Positions 12,344 to 23,053 of a stretch of DNA of 48,584 bases are shown here, one piece after another (within the stretch, counting starts at the first letter, position 1; each line of letters starts with the position of its first letter). The DNA lies in contig JANBQC010000167.1 of NCBI GenBank assembly GCA_027576995.1, forward strand, positions 1 through 48,584. The letters are read 5' to 3'. This DNA comes from Dimargaris cristalligena (taxonomy: Eukaryota > Kickxellomycota > Dimargaritomycetes > Dimargaritales > Dimargaritaceae). A model generated the notes under the pieces. That model made no database searches and was not told the origin of the DNA. It worked only from the letters and a program-made list of their open reading frames with translations. The translations under genes were made by a program, and so were the position numbers.

Positions 12344-14267
12344 GCCTTAAATCCAAAAAAGAAAACCAACCAGCCTGTAACATCGTATACCTTAACCAAC
12401 AGAGCTAATAGCCCCCCCCCCTTTTTGTACCCTATATTGAGCAAACGGGTGGTCAAATCCTACACCTTTTCCATCTTGGCGATTTAAATATAAATTCATA
12501 AACAATATTTCCTTTTTTTATTGAACCACCCTTTCCAATTCGCCACTTTTCCCACCAAGTTATATATATTTATTTATTATATTACTCCCCATTCCATCTA
12601 CTTTTACAATCTTGAACCTCACTACTTTTCCCTCAATTATTACTGTGCTCATCACTCCATATAAATATATTGTTATAGTTACTATCGGGCAGGTGGCTAA
12701 ATAATTCGTCAACCCACTTTCTACTCCGTATAGCCAGTGACGCCCATGTGCTGGACGAAGTATTGGACGAGCCGCCATTTCCTGGACCTTGGGTCAGCGC
12801 TGAATCCGCTTTTAAAATCTCAACGGCTACTTCCCGCAATTCCAGGACATGCGTTCAAGGGCATTAAGTGTTAGGAAATAGAGATATTGAACGAGAACAA
12901 TCAACAATGCACTACTATTTTGACTCCCTACACCTGTTTATCAAACACCATATGGGTGAACTTCAACCCAACTGTATAAGATTCTACACAATATATGTAT
13001 GGGATAATATGTGGGATAATAACTTTTGACCAGTAATATTTACCTCATCAAATGGATTATTCATTATACAGCCTGGATGAACTTCTGCCATATAAACCAG
13101 ATGTAAAGCTGGTTGGATTGTATCGCCACCCTGCCTTTGAACTATTTACCAGCATTCTCATTCACGCCAAACTAACTATTGGAGTCAAGTCTGAGGTAAA
13201 TCCGAGTAGAAATCGGGAAAAGATGACTGCACAGCGATATTCTAATAGATGGCGCACATCAATCCACCTCTTCCCCATTTTAAAAAAATCTAGCTATCTT
13301 TAGATTTGGTCAATATTAGAAACATGGCAACTAGGCCACTATTATTGATACTCGGACTTGCATCAATGTCAGTACATTTGCTTACAGATTTAGTCAGATT
13401 ATTCACTCTGACCAGGCCCCCTAGGATGGACGGTTTCCGGCAAAAATAGAACGATGATCCACCGTCGCTGGTCGCCTGCTTTCCATACACTGTACCCGAT
13501 AACCCTTGAATAAATTTTACCGGTTCCTTGCAACTGTGGGCGATTTTTCGGGGAAGTATCCATCGACTGTACTAGTGCAATGAAGGCCAGGTTGTATTGT
13601 GAAAATGGGTGTTTTAAGTTCTGAAATGGGGGATTTGCTGGTGTAGTCGCATGTCTTACATGGGCTATCCGTTTCCAATAATCCGCCCAATCCCAAAGAG
13701 TATAGTGACGTTGTACAAACGGCGGATCGTCCTCATTCCCCCCCCCCTTGCAATAGCCAAACTTGGCCTGGATCGCTGGTCAACCAGCTTGTTCACACTG
13801 TTCTTGATTAATGATGCAGGCCAGTAGATGGGACACCCAAGTGCTGACCTCACTCAGTCGAATGACGGCCTCGGTTAGCATCTTCATTCAGGTAGAGCGC
13901 TGCTTCCCCGTTCCTCTCCGCCGTATATATACTGCAATTATAGTTAACTGGATTACAATCCAAGAAAGTCGGACATCCGTTTAGTCTATTCGTTCTCCGA
14001 CAATTACCATACTGGTCATGTGAAATTGCAAACGGAATTCCTCGGTATCCTTTAAAAGCGCTGGACGTCGCCCTCATTTACTTAATCCTGTTTTGCTTAC
14101 TTCCCCCCTTTTTTTTAACCCGTTAAAGCCGCTTGTGTGTAATTTTACTTGATTTTATTCATACTTAACTGATTATTAAAGGGCTGGTTTGACTGTTTTT
14201 TTTTTAAATAATAATAATAATAATCAATTCCACTGTATTCCAAAGGGCCGGCTCTCAGTTTCAATCC
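12344..14267. other. AT-rich spacer
   Basis: After the phosphorylase stop come AT-rich sequence, a C-tract near 12411-12421 and T-rich blocks, probably the 3' UTR. A MITE-like element lies at 12950-13093. No ORF has domain support. An AAT microsatellite (about 14207-14224) lies 45-60 bp upstream of the next start codon, following a T-rich tract at 14195-14206. Confidence 0.5.
12950..13093 (-). repeat. MITE-like inverted-repeat element, reverse orientation
   Basis: About 144 bp, starting ATATGGGTGAACTTCAACCC and ending CTGGATGAACTTCTGCCATAT-like, so the ends are imperfect inverted repeats. It shares the internal ACACAATATATGTATGGG, GACCAGTAATATTTACC and AAATGGATTATTCATTATAC blocks with the 6729 copy. 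One short open frame runs through its right half and out into the flank (13052-13303); I do not consider it coding. Confidence 0.78.
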
Positions 14268-16028
14268 ATGTTAATCTTAAAGCGCACTTCGACCCACAGC
14301 CTCCGACGGCTAGACGCCTTGGAGGACATTCGTATCACAAAATCAATTGAGAAGTCTTACGAGAAATCCACCTCGCGGAACAATGGTGGCACCTCGGTGC
14401 AGGCCCTCCAGTTGCGGATAATCCAAACCCCCCAACTGCTCCCGTTAGACGCCCACCCGGTCGGCTCCGTGGCCACACCTATCTCTTCTGGTGTAAAATA
14501 CCCCACTGAGTCCACACTGCTAGTGGCTCAAGTCGCTATTCCGAACACCCGTCGACTAAGTCACGTTCGGGACTTAAAAGTGCGACTGACTTGCCAATGC
14601 CTGGTCAATATGATATACATGCCGCGTGGTATACCAACCCGATATAAGAAGCGAATCGAACTACATCGCCATACCTGGACCTTGATAGACCAGCATGACG
14701 GCACCATCCCCACTCCGAATGAACCCGAAGCGACGACGGATCAGATTATATTCCCTTTTCAAGCGACTTTACCGAACCACCTGCCGGAAACTATCCACAC
14801 CCTGAATATCGTGGTGCTGTACAAGATTCGGGTTACGCTAAGACGGAGCTGGCCCTATTCTTCGCTGAAAGCCACCCAGTACATTGCCGTTACCCGAGCG
14901 GACCGACCCATGTTGGCCCGGGCGACTGATTCACCGCTGTATTCCACTCCCTCCCTGAAGGATACCTGGAGGGACCAGTTGGAGTATGTAGTAACTTTAT
15001 CGTCCCCACGCTACGGCGAACAGGAAGCCATTCCCGTCCACGTGTACGCCTGTCCACTGCGCCACCGCATGAGGATCACCCGCATCGTGGCAAGCCTTCA
15101 CGAAACCATCAAGTACCAGACCGCCGAAAACGACGACGATGATGAAGGGGGTGGTGGCCAGATGGACCAGCTGGAACCCGGTGTGGACTACGATATGCCA
15201 TCGCCGCCCCATTCACCGAGCGATAAGGCCCGGGTGACCCGGTCGGCTGGACCGGATAGGGCCAACCGGACTACCCCGTTCCCCCCCGACTCCGACCATC
15301 CACAAATGACTCTCCAGGCCGGTCATGTCTTGTCCACCAGTTTTGAAGATTTTACCCAACCCCGCCCATGTGTGGCACCGGCCCGCCGGGACAACCCTAC
15401 AAACGCCCCCCATCCCAGCTCAACCGCCCATCGGCTGCGGAATCTGGTGCCCTCTACACTATCCCTGGTCCTGCCGGCGGTCAAATCCGTTCGCAGTAGG
15501 CTGAGGCACTCGCCCTCGACCCAGTTCCTTACCAGCGCCGGCGCGAGTCAGATTCCCGTGGGGCAGCGGACTACCCTTATCCTGCACGTACCTGACCGGT
15601 ACAAAGGCATCCAGTATGACGTTCGCCTGCCCCGCCTTCAGGTTACTCATGAAATCAAAGTCACCATCTATACGCGCAACCTTGTTGACAATGAACTGAC
15701 GTTTGTTAGTATATTCATGCCGATTGAAGTGGGATCTCCCATTGATTCCACCATGCTACATTTGGCCTCGTCCGAGGAAGGCGGGGAGGGGGAGGGGGAA
15801 GACGAAGAAGAAGAGGTAATGGCGGATCGATCGTCAAACCAAACTTCCGAGATTTTGGACAACTACCCTTACCGTCCCTGGGGTAAAATGAACACCGAGT
15901 CCAGTCGATTGGCGAGTCGAGATAGTTTAATTGACATGTACGGCTTTGATCAGGATACCTCATGGATACCCCCCTCACTAGGATCGCCTGCACTAGGCGC
16001 CAGTTCTCCCAATGTCCTAATATGCTAG
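14268..16028 (+). CDS. Alpha-arrestin-like trafficking adaptor
   Basis: The 586-residue single-exon product has an arrestin N-like beta-sandwich around residues 85-210: AQVAIPNTRRLSHVRDLKVR, then IIFPFQATLPNHLPETIHTL and VVLYKIRVTLRR, the typical arrangement of FPF...LP..LP and a strand ending in T-L-x-R. An arrestin C-like part starts near residue 235 (LEYVVTLSSPRY, RMRITRIVASLHETIKYQ). It is split by an acidic, glycine- and proline-rich insertion (about 287-425) and ends with strands near 430-500 (IPVGQRTTLILHVPDRYKG, LQVTHEIKVTIYTRN). An E/G-rich acidic run follows (about 505-525). Alpha-arrestins usually recruit Rsp5/Nedd4 ligases to membrane cargo through PPxY motifs; I see no PPxY here, so recruitment may be indirect or the role different. 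The start ATG has no upstream in-frame alternative that I favour. Confidence 0.78.
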   Translation: MLILKRTSTHSLRRLDALEDIRITKSIEKSYEKSTSRNNGGTSVQALQLRIIQTPQLLPLDAHPVGSVATPISSGVKYPTESTLLVAQVAIPNTRRLSHVRDLKVRLTCQCLVNMIYMPRGIPTRYKKRIELHRHTWTLIDQHDGTIPTPNEPEATTDQIIFPFQATLPNHLPETIHTLNIVVLYKIRVTLRRSWPYSSLKATQYIAVTRADRPMLARATDSPLYSTPSLKDTWRDQLEYVVTLSSPRYGEQEAIPVHVYACPLRHRMRITRIVASLHETIKYQTAENDDDDEGGGGQMDQLEPGVDYDMPSPPHSPSDKARVTRSAGPDRANRTTPFPPDSDHPQMTLQAGHVLSTSFEDFTQPRPCVAPARRDNPTNAPHPSSTAHRLRNLVPSTLSLVLPAVKSVRSRLRHSPSTQFLTSAGASQIPVGQRTTLILHVPDRYKGIQYDVRLPRLQVTHEIKVTIYTRNLVDNELTFVSIFMPIEVGSPIDSTMLHLASSEEGGEGEGEDEEEEVMADRSSNQTSEILDNYPYRPWGKMNTESSRLASRDSLIDMYGFDQDTSWIPPSLGSPALGASSPNVLIC

Positions 16029-18768
16029 CTATAATCCTTGAAACAACCACTGTATTACTAGGCGAGGTACGGCTCATTTACGTTTATATATATATAGAGA
16101 GAGAGAGAGTTTCGCGCATTGTTAATAATACCTTATATTTAGTATCTGTCCAGAGCTGTGTAGTAATATCTATCATTTTGAATAGACCAGTTGCTAAGTA
16201 TAATGTCACGAGCGGGCGTCATGTGATGATGCACGCTCACTATTCTCCCACCATAGCCATCAGCGATACAAGTTATAAAACATTGGAACTGTTATTTAAT
16301 AAGGTTGAGGGTATATCATCTGTAAAAGGGTACAATTTTCAGTTATGGCCACTTTCGCATGTTAGCACCGTATCCCGTTAGATCTGCGTAGTTAAGTATG
16401 TGTAAGCCAATTAAGTACTGAGGTGGGAGACCACTTGGGAATAGTTGGTGCTATAACTTTTATCTATTTTTTTTAAGTGGATTGGCCTGAGTACTAAAAT
16501 GGGCACCAGTTGGTCAGGGGCTTAGTAAATTAAATGCATAATTGGTATATGTATTCCAGCCATGGGCATGCCATTTATTATTGAAAAGTAATTCGACTCT
16601 TGGAGCGCTGTTTAAAAAGCCATGGATGGTTTTACCCTTATTGTATACCCCATCCCATAACTCCGCCAATGAGTGATTTATTATACGGCACAGGGTGAGT
16701 GGATCTATTAAATGCCCTAGTGCCTACAGCTCTATGTACCTTATAGGTTTCTGGGACACTATTTAAACCTGTGGATTGGTGATTGGTAGGGAATTGAGTG
16801 TTCTGGCTATTGTCCCCTGTTATGGGGGACGGTTATCCTTAACATGCTTTTCCTTAGCCGTCATCGGTACGCTCACTTCCGTTTTCATGGTGGAGCAGGC
16901 CTTTTCGGTTAGAGGGACCTTTAATTGATGCCTTCGTGCACGTATTCTTTCATTAGAACGGTCTACCTTAGTGGAATCTCTGTGCTGCCGTTCTGGCTGG
17001 CGCTTGAATCCTATTTCCTTCAGGGGATCGTGTTACAAGAAGCCGATATCGCTTCGACAATCAAAGAGAAATCGAATTTTACTAATGTTGTGCGCTACTT
17101 TTTGCCATTCGACACCCAACCCTATTAAATTCATCGAAGGCAAAGCAGAAGCTAGGCACATATGCCAACTTTCAAAGATAACGCAGGGAGCAATCACCAT
17201 AGGTTCGAATAGATACAGTATCCCCCTGGGAAAGCGAAGGGGGGCGCAGGTTGGCTTTCATTGTTCTCGAATTTCTTTATTTTGCTATAGTACTTCTCAA
17301 CCATAGGTAAAGAGGATATACCCTCCAGGTATTCGCATCATTGACGTTTAGCTATGAGTCTATCCGATCGAAGAACATCTCAGCAATAGCCTGTATACCG
17401 GGTAAGTTTAATTATAGATTAGGTGACTGCTCCTCCTTGGTTAATTATACGATATTCATGAAGCCCCTAGAGGTAGGTGACTATCAATTAAGCCTCTTAT
17501 TGTGTATTGCTACTTTGGAGTAGTTTGACTTTCAAATTGTTTACAGGGATGTCCCCTCGAGAGCAAGACAATCCCTTCCAAATTTATGCATATATATAAT
17601 ATATATTCCTAACCAACTCAGAGACAGTAGTATACTGGTGATGATCGCTGAAGGAATGTTACCCGCTCACATTGGCCAGGGAAATTAAAACCATGATAAG
17701 AGGGATTTCTAACGATGCTAGGCAGCGGTACAAGCTGGAGGAGGGCCCGGTGACACGGCAGATGTGTGATAAATTACATTCAGTGCTATTGCCACGTAAT
17801 TCCACCTGTATCAGTCATTCATAATGATCACCGCTAGGTGTTGCTCTTTTTAATCGTTTTCCCGGACGCTTTACTTGACTCGGATTCTAGCTCTTGGAGG
17901 CATAGGGCAATGCCACTGCGGGTGGCGAATTGGGGACACTGCCCCTCTACTGGGCCAATTTACCGTTGGTATGGGGAGTATAGACCGGTTCAAACGAGGT
18001 GTGGTTGCGAAGCAGTAGGTCAATTGGGGTTGAGCTGGGGCCGCCGAGGTGGTTTGTAGTATTCTTGGTTACCCTTTGCCTACAATATGTCTAACCTTGC
18101 ATCTTGCACTATTTCCCCGACGCTACGACTCAGCGAGGTAAGGGAACGATAGTAGCGCCTAAAACCCCCTTCTGCATACCTATATATACCGTGCTGTGTA
18201 GTCTTGGACTGTTCCAGACTGGTCACTACGGCTGTATATACCACAATCAATAGATAACGGGAGGAGCAAGGGCCGGCGACCCTCCTCAGCTCTAAAGTGG
18301 GCGGGGCATACGTATTAGTGGGTCTGCTTACTATATATTTTTTTGCGCCATTGGATACCTCAGAATAGCGCTAACTGGAAAGGAAACCAGCGCTGTGTCT
18401 CATAGGCCTACTATATACCCTTCGGACCTTCAGTTGTTCCATCGCATTCGTTGTTCTTTGTTGAGCGAGCTGCCTTGGTTTCATTTGCCGTACTCTTTTC
18501 CGTTCACCTAGCCCAGCACACCCCTGACTGGTTTCGACTGGGCCCATATAGTGTCTGTACTATACTGTTCATCCCCCGCTGGCCTACTTTTTTCTGGTAT
18601 CGCTCATTCCTAGGGGTTGTCGCGTGTAACTTACTCTGCGTTGCCCTTGTATTACCCGCCCCATAGCCACTCCTTAGCACCGCCCTCTCTCCCACTCCCT
18701 CACCCGTTTACTGCCCTTGGCAGCCACACCCGTCATTATCTGCCCCTTTTCGACTATCCGGCCATACC
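16029..18768. other. 2.7-kb spacer
   Basis: A TA/GA microsatellite at about 16084-16110 follows the arrestin gene. Several frames of 60-140 codons occur (for example 15962-16381, 16971-17306) but they overlap one another or the 3' end of the arrestin gene and have no recognisable content. The C/T-rich 18670-18768 segment immediately before the NIPA start is likely promoter or leader. Confidence 0.45.
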
Positions 18769-21264
18769 ATGAGTTGGTGGGCAGAGCTCATGAGCGACGA
18801 CTCCCGCTATGAAGTGAAGGTTCTCATCGGCGTAGTCATGGCCATTACCGGCAATTTCCTCATCTCATTAGCCCTTAATGTCCAGAAATACGCTCATAAC
18901 CAGATAAAGCGGCAGGCCATTGAGTTCACCGAGTACTCGGCTCCAGCCTCCGTTTCCGAACCGACCCGCTTGGCCCCTCAGTCCTCCTCGTCGTCCTCAT
19001 CCTCAACCACCGCCCGTTCTAACCGGGAGACGGGTCCCCTGGGTAAGGGGCGTTCCGAAACGACCCCTTCCGGTAGTGGCGGGACTCAGACCAGTCGGTC
19101 CCATCGACCCCCACCATTGGTTCTCCCCAACCAGCCCGTCTCCGGGTCGGACGAGGACAGTGGGGACGAGTACGAAGAAGACGGTCGGGGCCACCCACTC
19201 ACGGCCGCCTCTCCCCTATTGCCCAGGCAACTGCGCGATTCCCACTTCCCGACCCGTACGCCAGGGTCCGGTTCCACCCCCCGCCGGGCTTCTGAACGTG
19301 CGGCTTCGACAGACTACAGCCCCTACTACCCACCCAGTCCCGTCCCCGGCCACTCGCATGTGACCATCCCCACGTCCCCCGAGGCCCTGGGTTCCTCAGG
19401 ACATAATTCCCTGTCGGCCACGGACTCCACGGCCCGCCACGATGAGAATGCCTACCTCAAGAGCCGTAGTTGGTGGCTGGGTATGGTTCTGATGGTCTCA
19501 GGTGAAGTGGGGAACTTCATGGCCTATGGGTTTGCCCCAGCCTCGGTAGTAGCCCCCCTGGGCACGGTTACCCTCATTACCAATGTGTTCCTGGCGCCTC
19601 TGGTTCTGAAAGAAACGGTCCGCACCCGCGACGCCATCGGAGTCGTTCTGGCCATTTTGGGGGCCATGGTGGTAGTATCCAGCTCCAAATCAACCGAGGT
19701 TTCCCTAACGCCCGAGTCGCTCTGGGCAGCCATCACTAGTTTCACTGCGGGTCTCTACTATCTACTGACCGTCACCACCATGGTTATTCTGGCCGTTCTG
19801 TCCCCCGTGTGGGGCCCCCGACTGGTCCTGATTGATATCGGATTGGTCGCCCTCTCCGGTGGCTACACCGTCTTGGCTACTAAGGGCGTCTCGTCTTTAC
19901 TCCAGCTCGAACTCATCCTCATGTTTAAGCACCCCATTACCTACTTGTTGCTGGCCGTGCTCCTCTACAGCGCCGTTGTTCAAATCCGCTATCTCAACCG
20001 GGCCCTCCAGTACTTTGACTCGACCGTGGTGATTCCTACCCAGTTCGTGCTCTTCACTTTGAGTGCTATCATCGGCTCGGCCGTGATTTACCGCGACTTT
20101 GAAGACGTGTCCCTTCGGGCCGGCTTCTTTTTTGTCTGGGGCTGTTTGTTGACTTTCCTGGGCGTGTTTCTCATCACTTCTAACCGGCCCAGTGTTCCGG
20201 TTGGGCCGATTCCGAAAACTACGCACGATGATCCCGAATTAGGGGTGTCGGCCCGGGACATTGGTGCGGATAATTATTCCCCCCCGGCCGGTGCCGAAAA
20301 CTGGTCTCCCCTGCCAAGTCAACGGCAGAGCCACCGTCGGTCATCCTCGTTAACGAGCCCTGGTCCGGTTGTCGACCAAGTCAGCCATCCACCTACCCAC
20401 CAGCCGTACACCCATCCGCGACATCACCACCTTCGGCACAGTTACAGCGTAGCTCCGACTTCCGGTGAGCAAAGCAGCGACCCACTGTGGTCCTATTTTG
20501 AGAATCACACTTCTCCCCTCCAACCGGAACTGCTGGCTCGGCGGCGGTCCATTGCCGACAGTATCTCCGAATCCCTCGGGGCCCCCGGTCTGCCCCAGGC
20601 TATACGCCACCGGTATACTGAAATGACCAATCGCATTCGGTCTAATTCACGCAGTATCATGGGCCATGCTTCCCAACTTCACGGGGTCCTTAACCCCATC
20701 TACATGGCTGTTGCTAATGATACACCCCGTCCGTCCGTATCGTCACCGCCCTTCCCCCCTCCCACTTCTCCTGGACTACCACCATCCGCCACATCCGCCC
20801 GACCGAGCACCCACAGCCGGGCCCTGGATGGCAGACCGGATGACAGCCGGATGCTAGACTCCCCCCACTCGGAGCGGGATTACCACACCTTTAGCGGAGA
20901 ACTCCCGGTGTCGGCACCCTCTCCGGCCCAGTCCAATCATCCGCACCCGTTTATTGACCAGCCCTGGGGCTCCCGCCCCTCGTTTTCGACGAAGCAGGCC
21001 AATGAGGGCCAGTCCACCGGCCCAGGCAGCGGCGGGGCCTTGCGAGCCTGGTCGATTTTCGATCCCATCCGTGCCCACCGGGCCCCTGAGGGAGCGTCGA
21101 ACCACTCATCCCCGACGGATACCACCAACGGCGGGTTTCGACCTCGGCACGTTAGTCTGGCTACTTTGGTGACCGGCCCCCGCTCGGATGCGGGGAATAG
21201 TAGTAATGATAGTCAAAGCGAACTCTCACCTACATCACCCGGGCTACCCGATACTCGGCGTTGA
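18769..21264 (+). CDS. NIPA-like magnesium transporter (DUF803/Mg_trans_NIPA)
   Basis: The 831-residue protein has the NIPA membrane core. TM1 lies near residues 17-38 (VLIGVVMAITGNFLISLALN), followed by NVQKYAHNQ, equivalent to the LQK motif of the family. The remaining membrane segments lie at about 234-473, with the signatures GEVGNFMAYGFAPASVVAPL, LGTVTLITNVFLAPLVLKE, VQIRYLNRALQYFDSTVVIP and FEDVSLRAGFFFVWG. NIPA proteins carry Mg2+ or other divalent ions across plasma or endosomal membranes; the substrate here is inferred. Two features are unusual: a disordered Ser/Pro/Gly-rich insertion of about 180 residues between TM1 and TM2, and a 355-residue Ser/Pro/His-rich tail after the last TM. 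Animal NIPA proteins are about 330-400 residues in total. The start sits in a good context (ACCATGAG). Confidence 0.9.
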   Translation: MSWWAELMSDDSRYEVKVLIGVVMAITGNFLISLALNVQKYAHNQIKRQAIEFTEYSAPASVSEPTRLAPQSSSSSSSSTTARSNRETGPLGKGRSETTPSGSGGTQTSRSHRPPPLVLPNQPVSGSDEDSGDEYEEDGRGHPLTAASPLLPRQLRDSHFPTRTPGSGSTPRRASERAASTDYSPYYPPSPVPGHSHVTIPTSPEALGSSGHNSLSATDSTARHDENAYLKSRSWWLGMVLMVSGEVGNFMAYGFAPASVVAPLGTVTLITNVFLAPLVLKETVRTRDAIGVVLAILGAMVVVSSSKSTEVSLTPESLWAAITSFTAGLYYLLTVTTMVILAVLSPVWGPRLVLIDIGLVALSGGYTVLATKGVSSLLQLELILMFKHPITYLLLAVLLYSAVVQIRYLNRALQYFDSTVVIPTQFVLFTLSAIIGSAVIYRDFEDVSLRAGFFFVWGCLLTFLGVFLITSNRPSVPVGPIPKTTHDDPELGVSARDIGADNYSPPAGAENWSPLPSQRQSHRRSSSLTSPGPVVDQVSHPPTHQPYTHPRHHHLRHSYSVAPTSGEQSSDPLWSYFENHTSPLQPELLARRRSIADSISESLGAPGLPQAIRHRYTEMTNRIRSNSRSIMGHASQLHGVLNPIYMAVANDTPRPSVSSPPFPPPTSPGLPPSATSARPSTHSRALDGRPDDSRMLDSPHSERDYHTFSGELPVSAPSPAQSNHPHPFIDQPWGSRPSFSTKQANEGQSTGPGSGGALRAWSIFDPIRAHRAPEGASNHSSPTDTTNGGFRPRHVSLATLVTGPRSDAGNSSNDSQSELSPTSPGLPDTRR

Positions 21265-21937
21265 CACCCTTGCCCAGAACGACTCTGATTGAAAGGCGAA
21301 ATCCACGGGTGATCTTTTATAGATGGTTTCTTTCTCAAAGGTGACTGCCCTTTGAGATAATACTGATCCACGGACACCCACTTACCATTATTTATCATTT
21401 CATTACTGCCATTATTTGTATATCGCTGGTGACTACAGACATTGCCCCGAGCCCTGCCTTTTATTATACGAAAAAGGGACTGCCCTATGTATCTGCTTCG
21501 GTTATTCGAGAGTTTCGACTCTGGCGTCTTGAGGTTTATCGGGTAGTCAACATATATATTTTTTCTCGTACCCAAGTGCCCCATTTTGCTTGGAGAAATA
21601 CTCATTTTACTATCCTTCTAGCTGCCTTTACTATTTCGAAAAACACACAAACGCACATTCATCAGACGCCCACGTACTCACTGCCAGTTGTACTGTATTA
21701 GACTATAAGGCCCCACTTCTAACCTCTCCTTTCTCGCATTTTCCATTATATCCACACATCCATTCTCTAATTTATGGTCATAAACTACTACCACTACTAC
21801 TACTCTAACTCCGACTGCATTGGCCTATTTTAAGCGTGTTTGAAACGAAGGCCACTTGTAATAAGTGCTATTTATTATTCTAACATACATGTGGTTCCCA
21901 GGAAGAGTGAGTGATAATGAGAAAGAGAACATTCCAA
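21265..21937. other. Spacer between convergent genes
   Basis: This is the shared 3' region of the NIPA-like gene (+) and the 341-aa gene (-). It is AT-rich with short overlapping frames only. A run of CTACTACCACTACTACTACTC lies near 21784-21805. I see no other feature. Confidence 0.45.
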
Positions 21938-22963
21938 TTATAGATACCTGCTATAAAATCGGAGCGCTTCCTCGTTTTCAATTCTTTCGGTTTTTTGGAG
22001 TGCTTCTCCGGTACTGCGAAAGAGGGTCTGTAAATTTGCTGTAATTTGATCGTCACGTGGAAGCTTGCTTCCATCTACTGTGAAGGACATTTCCTCACTG
22101 TCCAGGATTTGAACTGATGAGGTGCCCAATTTTAGCTCCGCCTTGGTCTCTGCTGTCAATTCCGCATAGCGGGTAGACCAACCCTCGTTATGGCAGTCAT
22201 ACTTCAAGTATACTGTGGTATTGGAACCCCACGATTCTGATTCCACGAGAAGCTGTTTGGTTAGCCGGTCGGACGCCGCGACGGGGATCATCTGGGGCCA
22301 GTAATTAATGTAGTTGATGAACTGGCAAAATTTGGTATAATGGCGACCATGAATCAGGGTGAGACCCGTCCACTGGAACATGTTCATCAGAATAACGAAA
22401 CTATCGGCTGCCTGGTCCACCGACGCGGTACCATTGGTGGTGGTGGTTTCGGCGAGCAAGCTCTTGTAGAGGGATCCTAATTCGGGCGAGAGGGCATCGC
22501 CCGCCACCGCCAGCAGGGATCTGTGGGCAAAACTGGCTAGGAGGAAACCCTGGACTCTGAAAAAGGCGTGACTCGCCGAGTCTTCGCGCGCCAGTTCGAA
22601 AAGTGGTATGCTTGTTGGCTGTATAGAAGGTGGACCAATGGGTTCGGGTGTTGGCTGTGTAGAAGGTAAATCAGCAGGAGCGATTGAACCTGTATCTTTC
22701 GAATTAATGATACGAGTGGTAATATGATGCCTGAGATGTCGTAACTTATATTCGTATCGGACCCGTTTGTTCTCGGAGGTAACCAAAGACATTTTCGAGT
22801 CGATGATTTGGAGAGCGGCAGCGACTAAAAACTCGCGTACAAAAAATAGTAGGTTCTTGTAGTCAGGTAATTTTTGGGCCCAGAGGTTGATGCTGGATCT
22901 TCGCGGCTTGAGTGTCGATGTCATCTGGGGTAGATGTAGATTAAAATAGTATTTTGAGAACAC
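21938..22963 (-). CDS. Uncharacterised 341-aa protein
   Basis: I do not recognise this protein. It is one open frame of 341 codons; the second methionine (14th residue, 22924) follows CTACCCCAG, which looks like a splice acceptor, so the true start may be there or an upstream exon may exist. Visible parts are a basic N-terminal stretch (TLKPRRSS), hydrophobic helices (about 35-55 and the FFRVQGFLLASFAHRSLLAV segment), a central linker rich in Pro/Thr/Ser (about 97-120) with a repeated TQPTPEPIGPPSIQPT-type motif, a segment with aromatic residues (RHYTKFCQFINYINYWPQM) and a charged C-terminus likely to be helical. There is no signal peptide or clear transmembrane segment. Composition and length support a real gene. 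It stands divergent from the 111-aa ORF at 23054 and convergent with the NIPA-like gene. Confidence 0.7.
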   Translation of the reverse strand: MFSKYYFNLHLPQMTSTLKPRRSSINLWAQKLPDYKNLLFFVREFLVAAALQIIDSKMSLVTSENKRVRYEYKLRHLRHHITTRIINSKDTGSIAPADLPSTQPTPEPIGPPSIQPTSIPLFELAREDSASHAFFRVQGFLLASFAHRSLLAVAGDALSPELGSLYKSLLAETTTTNGTASVDQAADSFVILMNMFQWTGLTLIHGRHYTKFCQFINYINYWPQMIPVAASDRLTKQLLVESESWGSNTTVYLKYDCHNEGWSTRYAELTAETKAELKLGTSSVQILDSEEMSFTVDGSKLPRDDQITANLQTLFRSTGEALQKTERIENEEALRFYSRYL

Positions 22964-23053
22964 GCCGTCGGCTACAAATTAATAGACGGTACAGGGGAGG
23001 GAAGGGAGTTTAAACTGAGCCGTGGTAGGGCAGGATGGGTTATTTTATAAGCT
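22964..23053. promoter_or_regulatory. Putative short bidirectional promoter region
   Basis: Only 90 bp (130 bp if the second Met is used) separate the 341-aa gene on the minus strand from the 111-aa ORF on the plus strand. If both are expressed, this must be a shared promoter. I see no strong TATA or named motif; the region carries a short G-rich run (GGGGAGGGAAGGGAG) and TTATTTTATAAGC just before the plus-strand ATG. Confidence 0.3.

Noticed and set aside
13052..13303. 83-codon frame starting inside a MITE-like element
   Set aside because: The first third is repeat sequence that is not coding in the other copies; the rest shows no domain.
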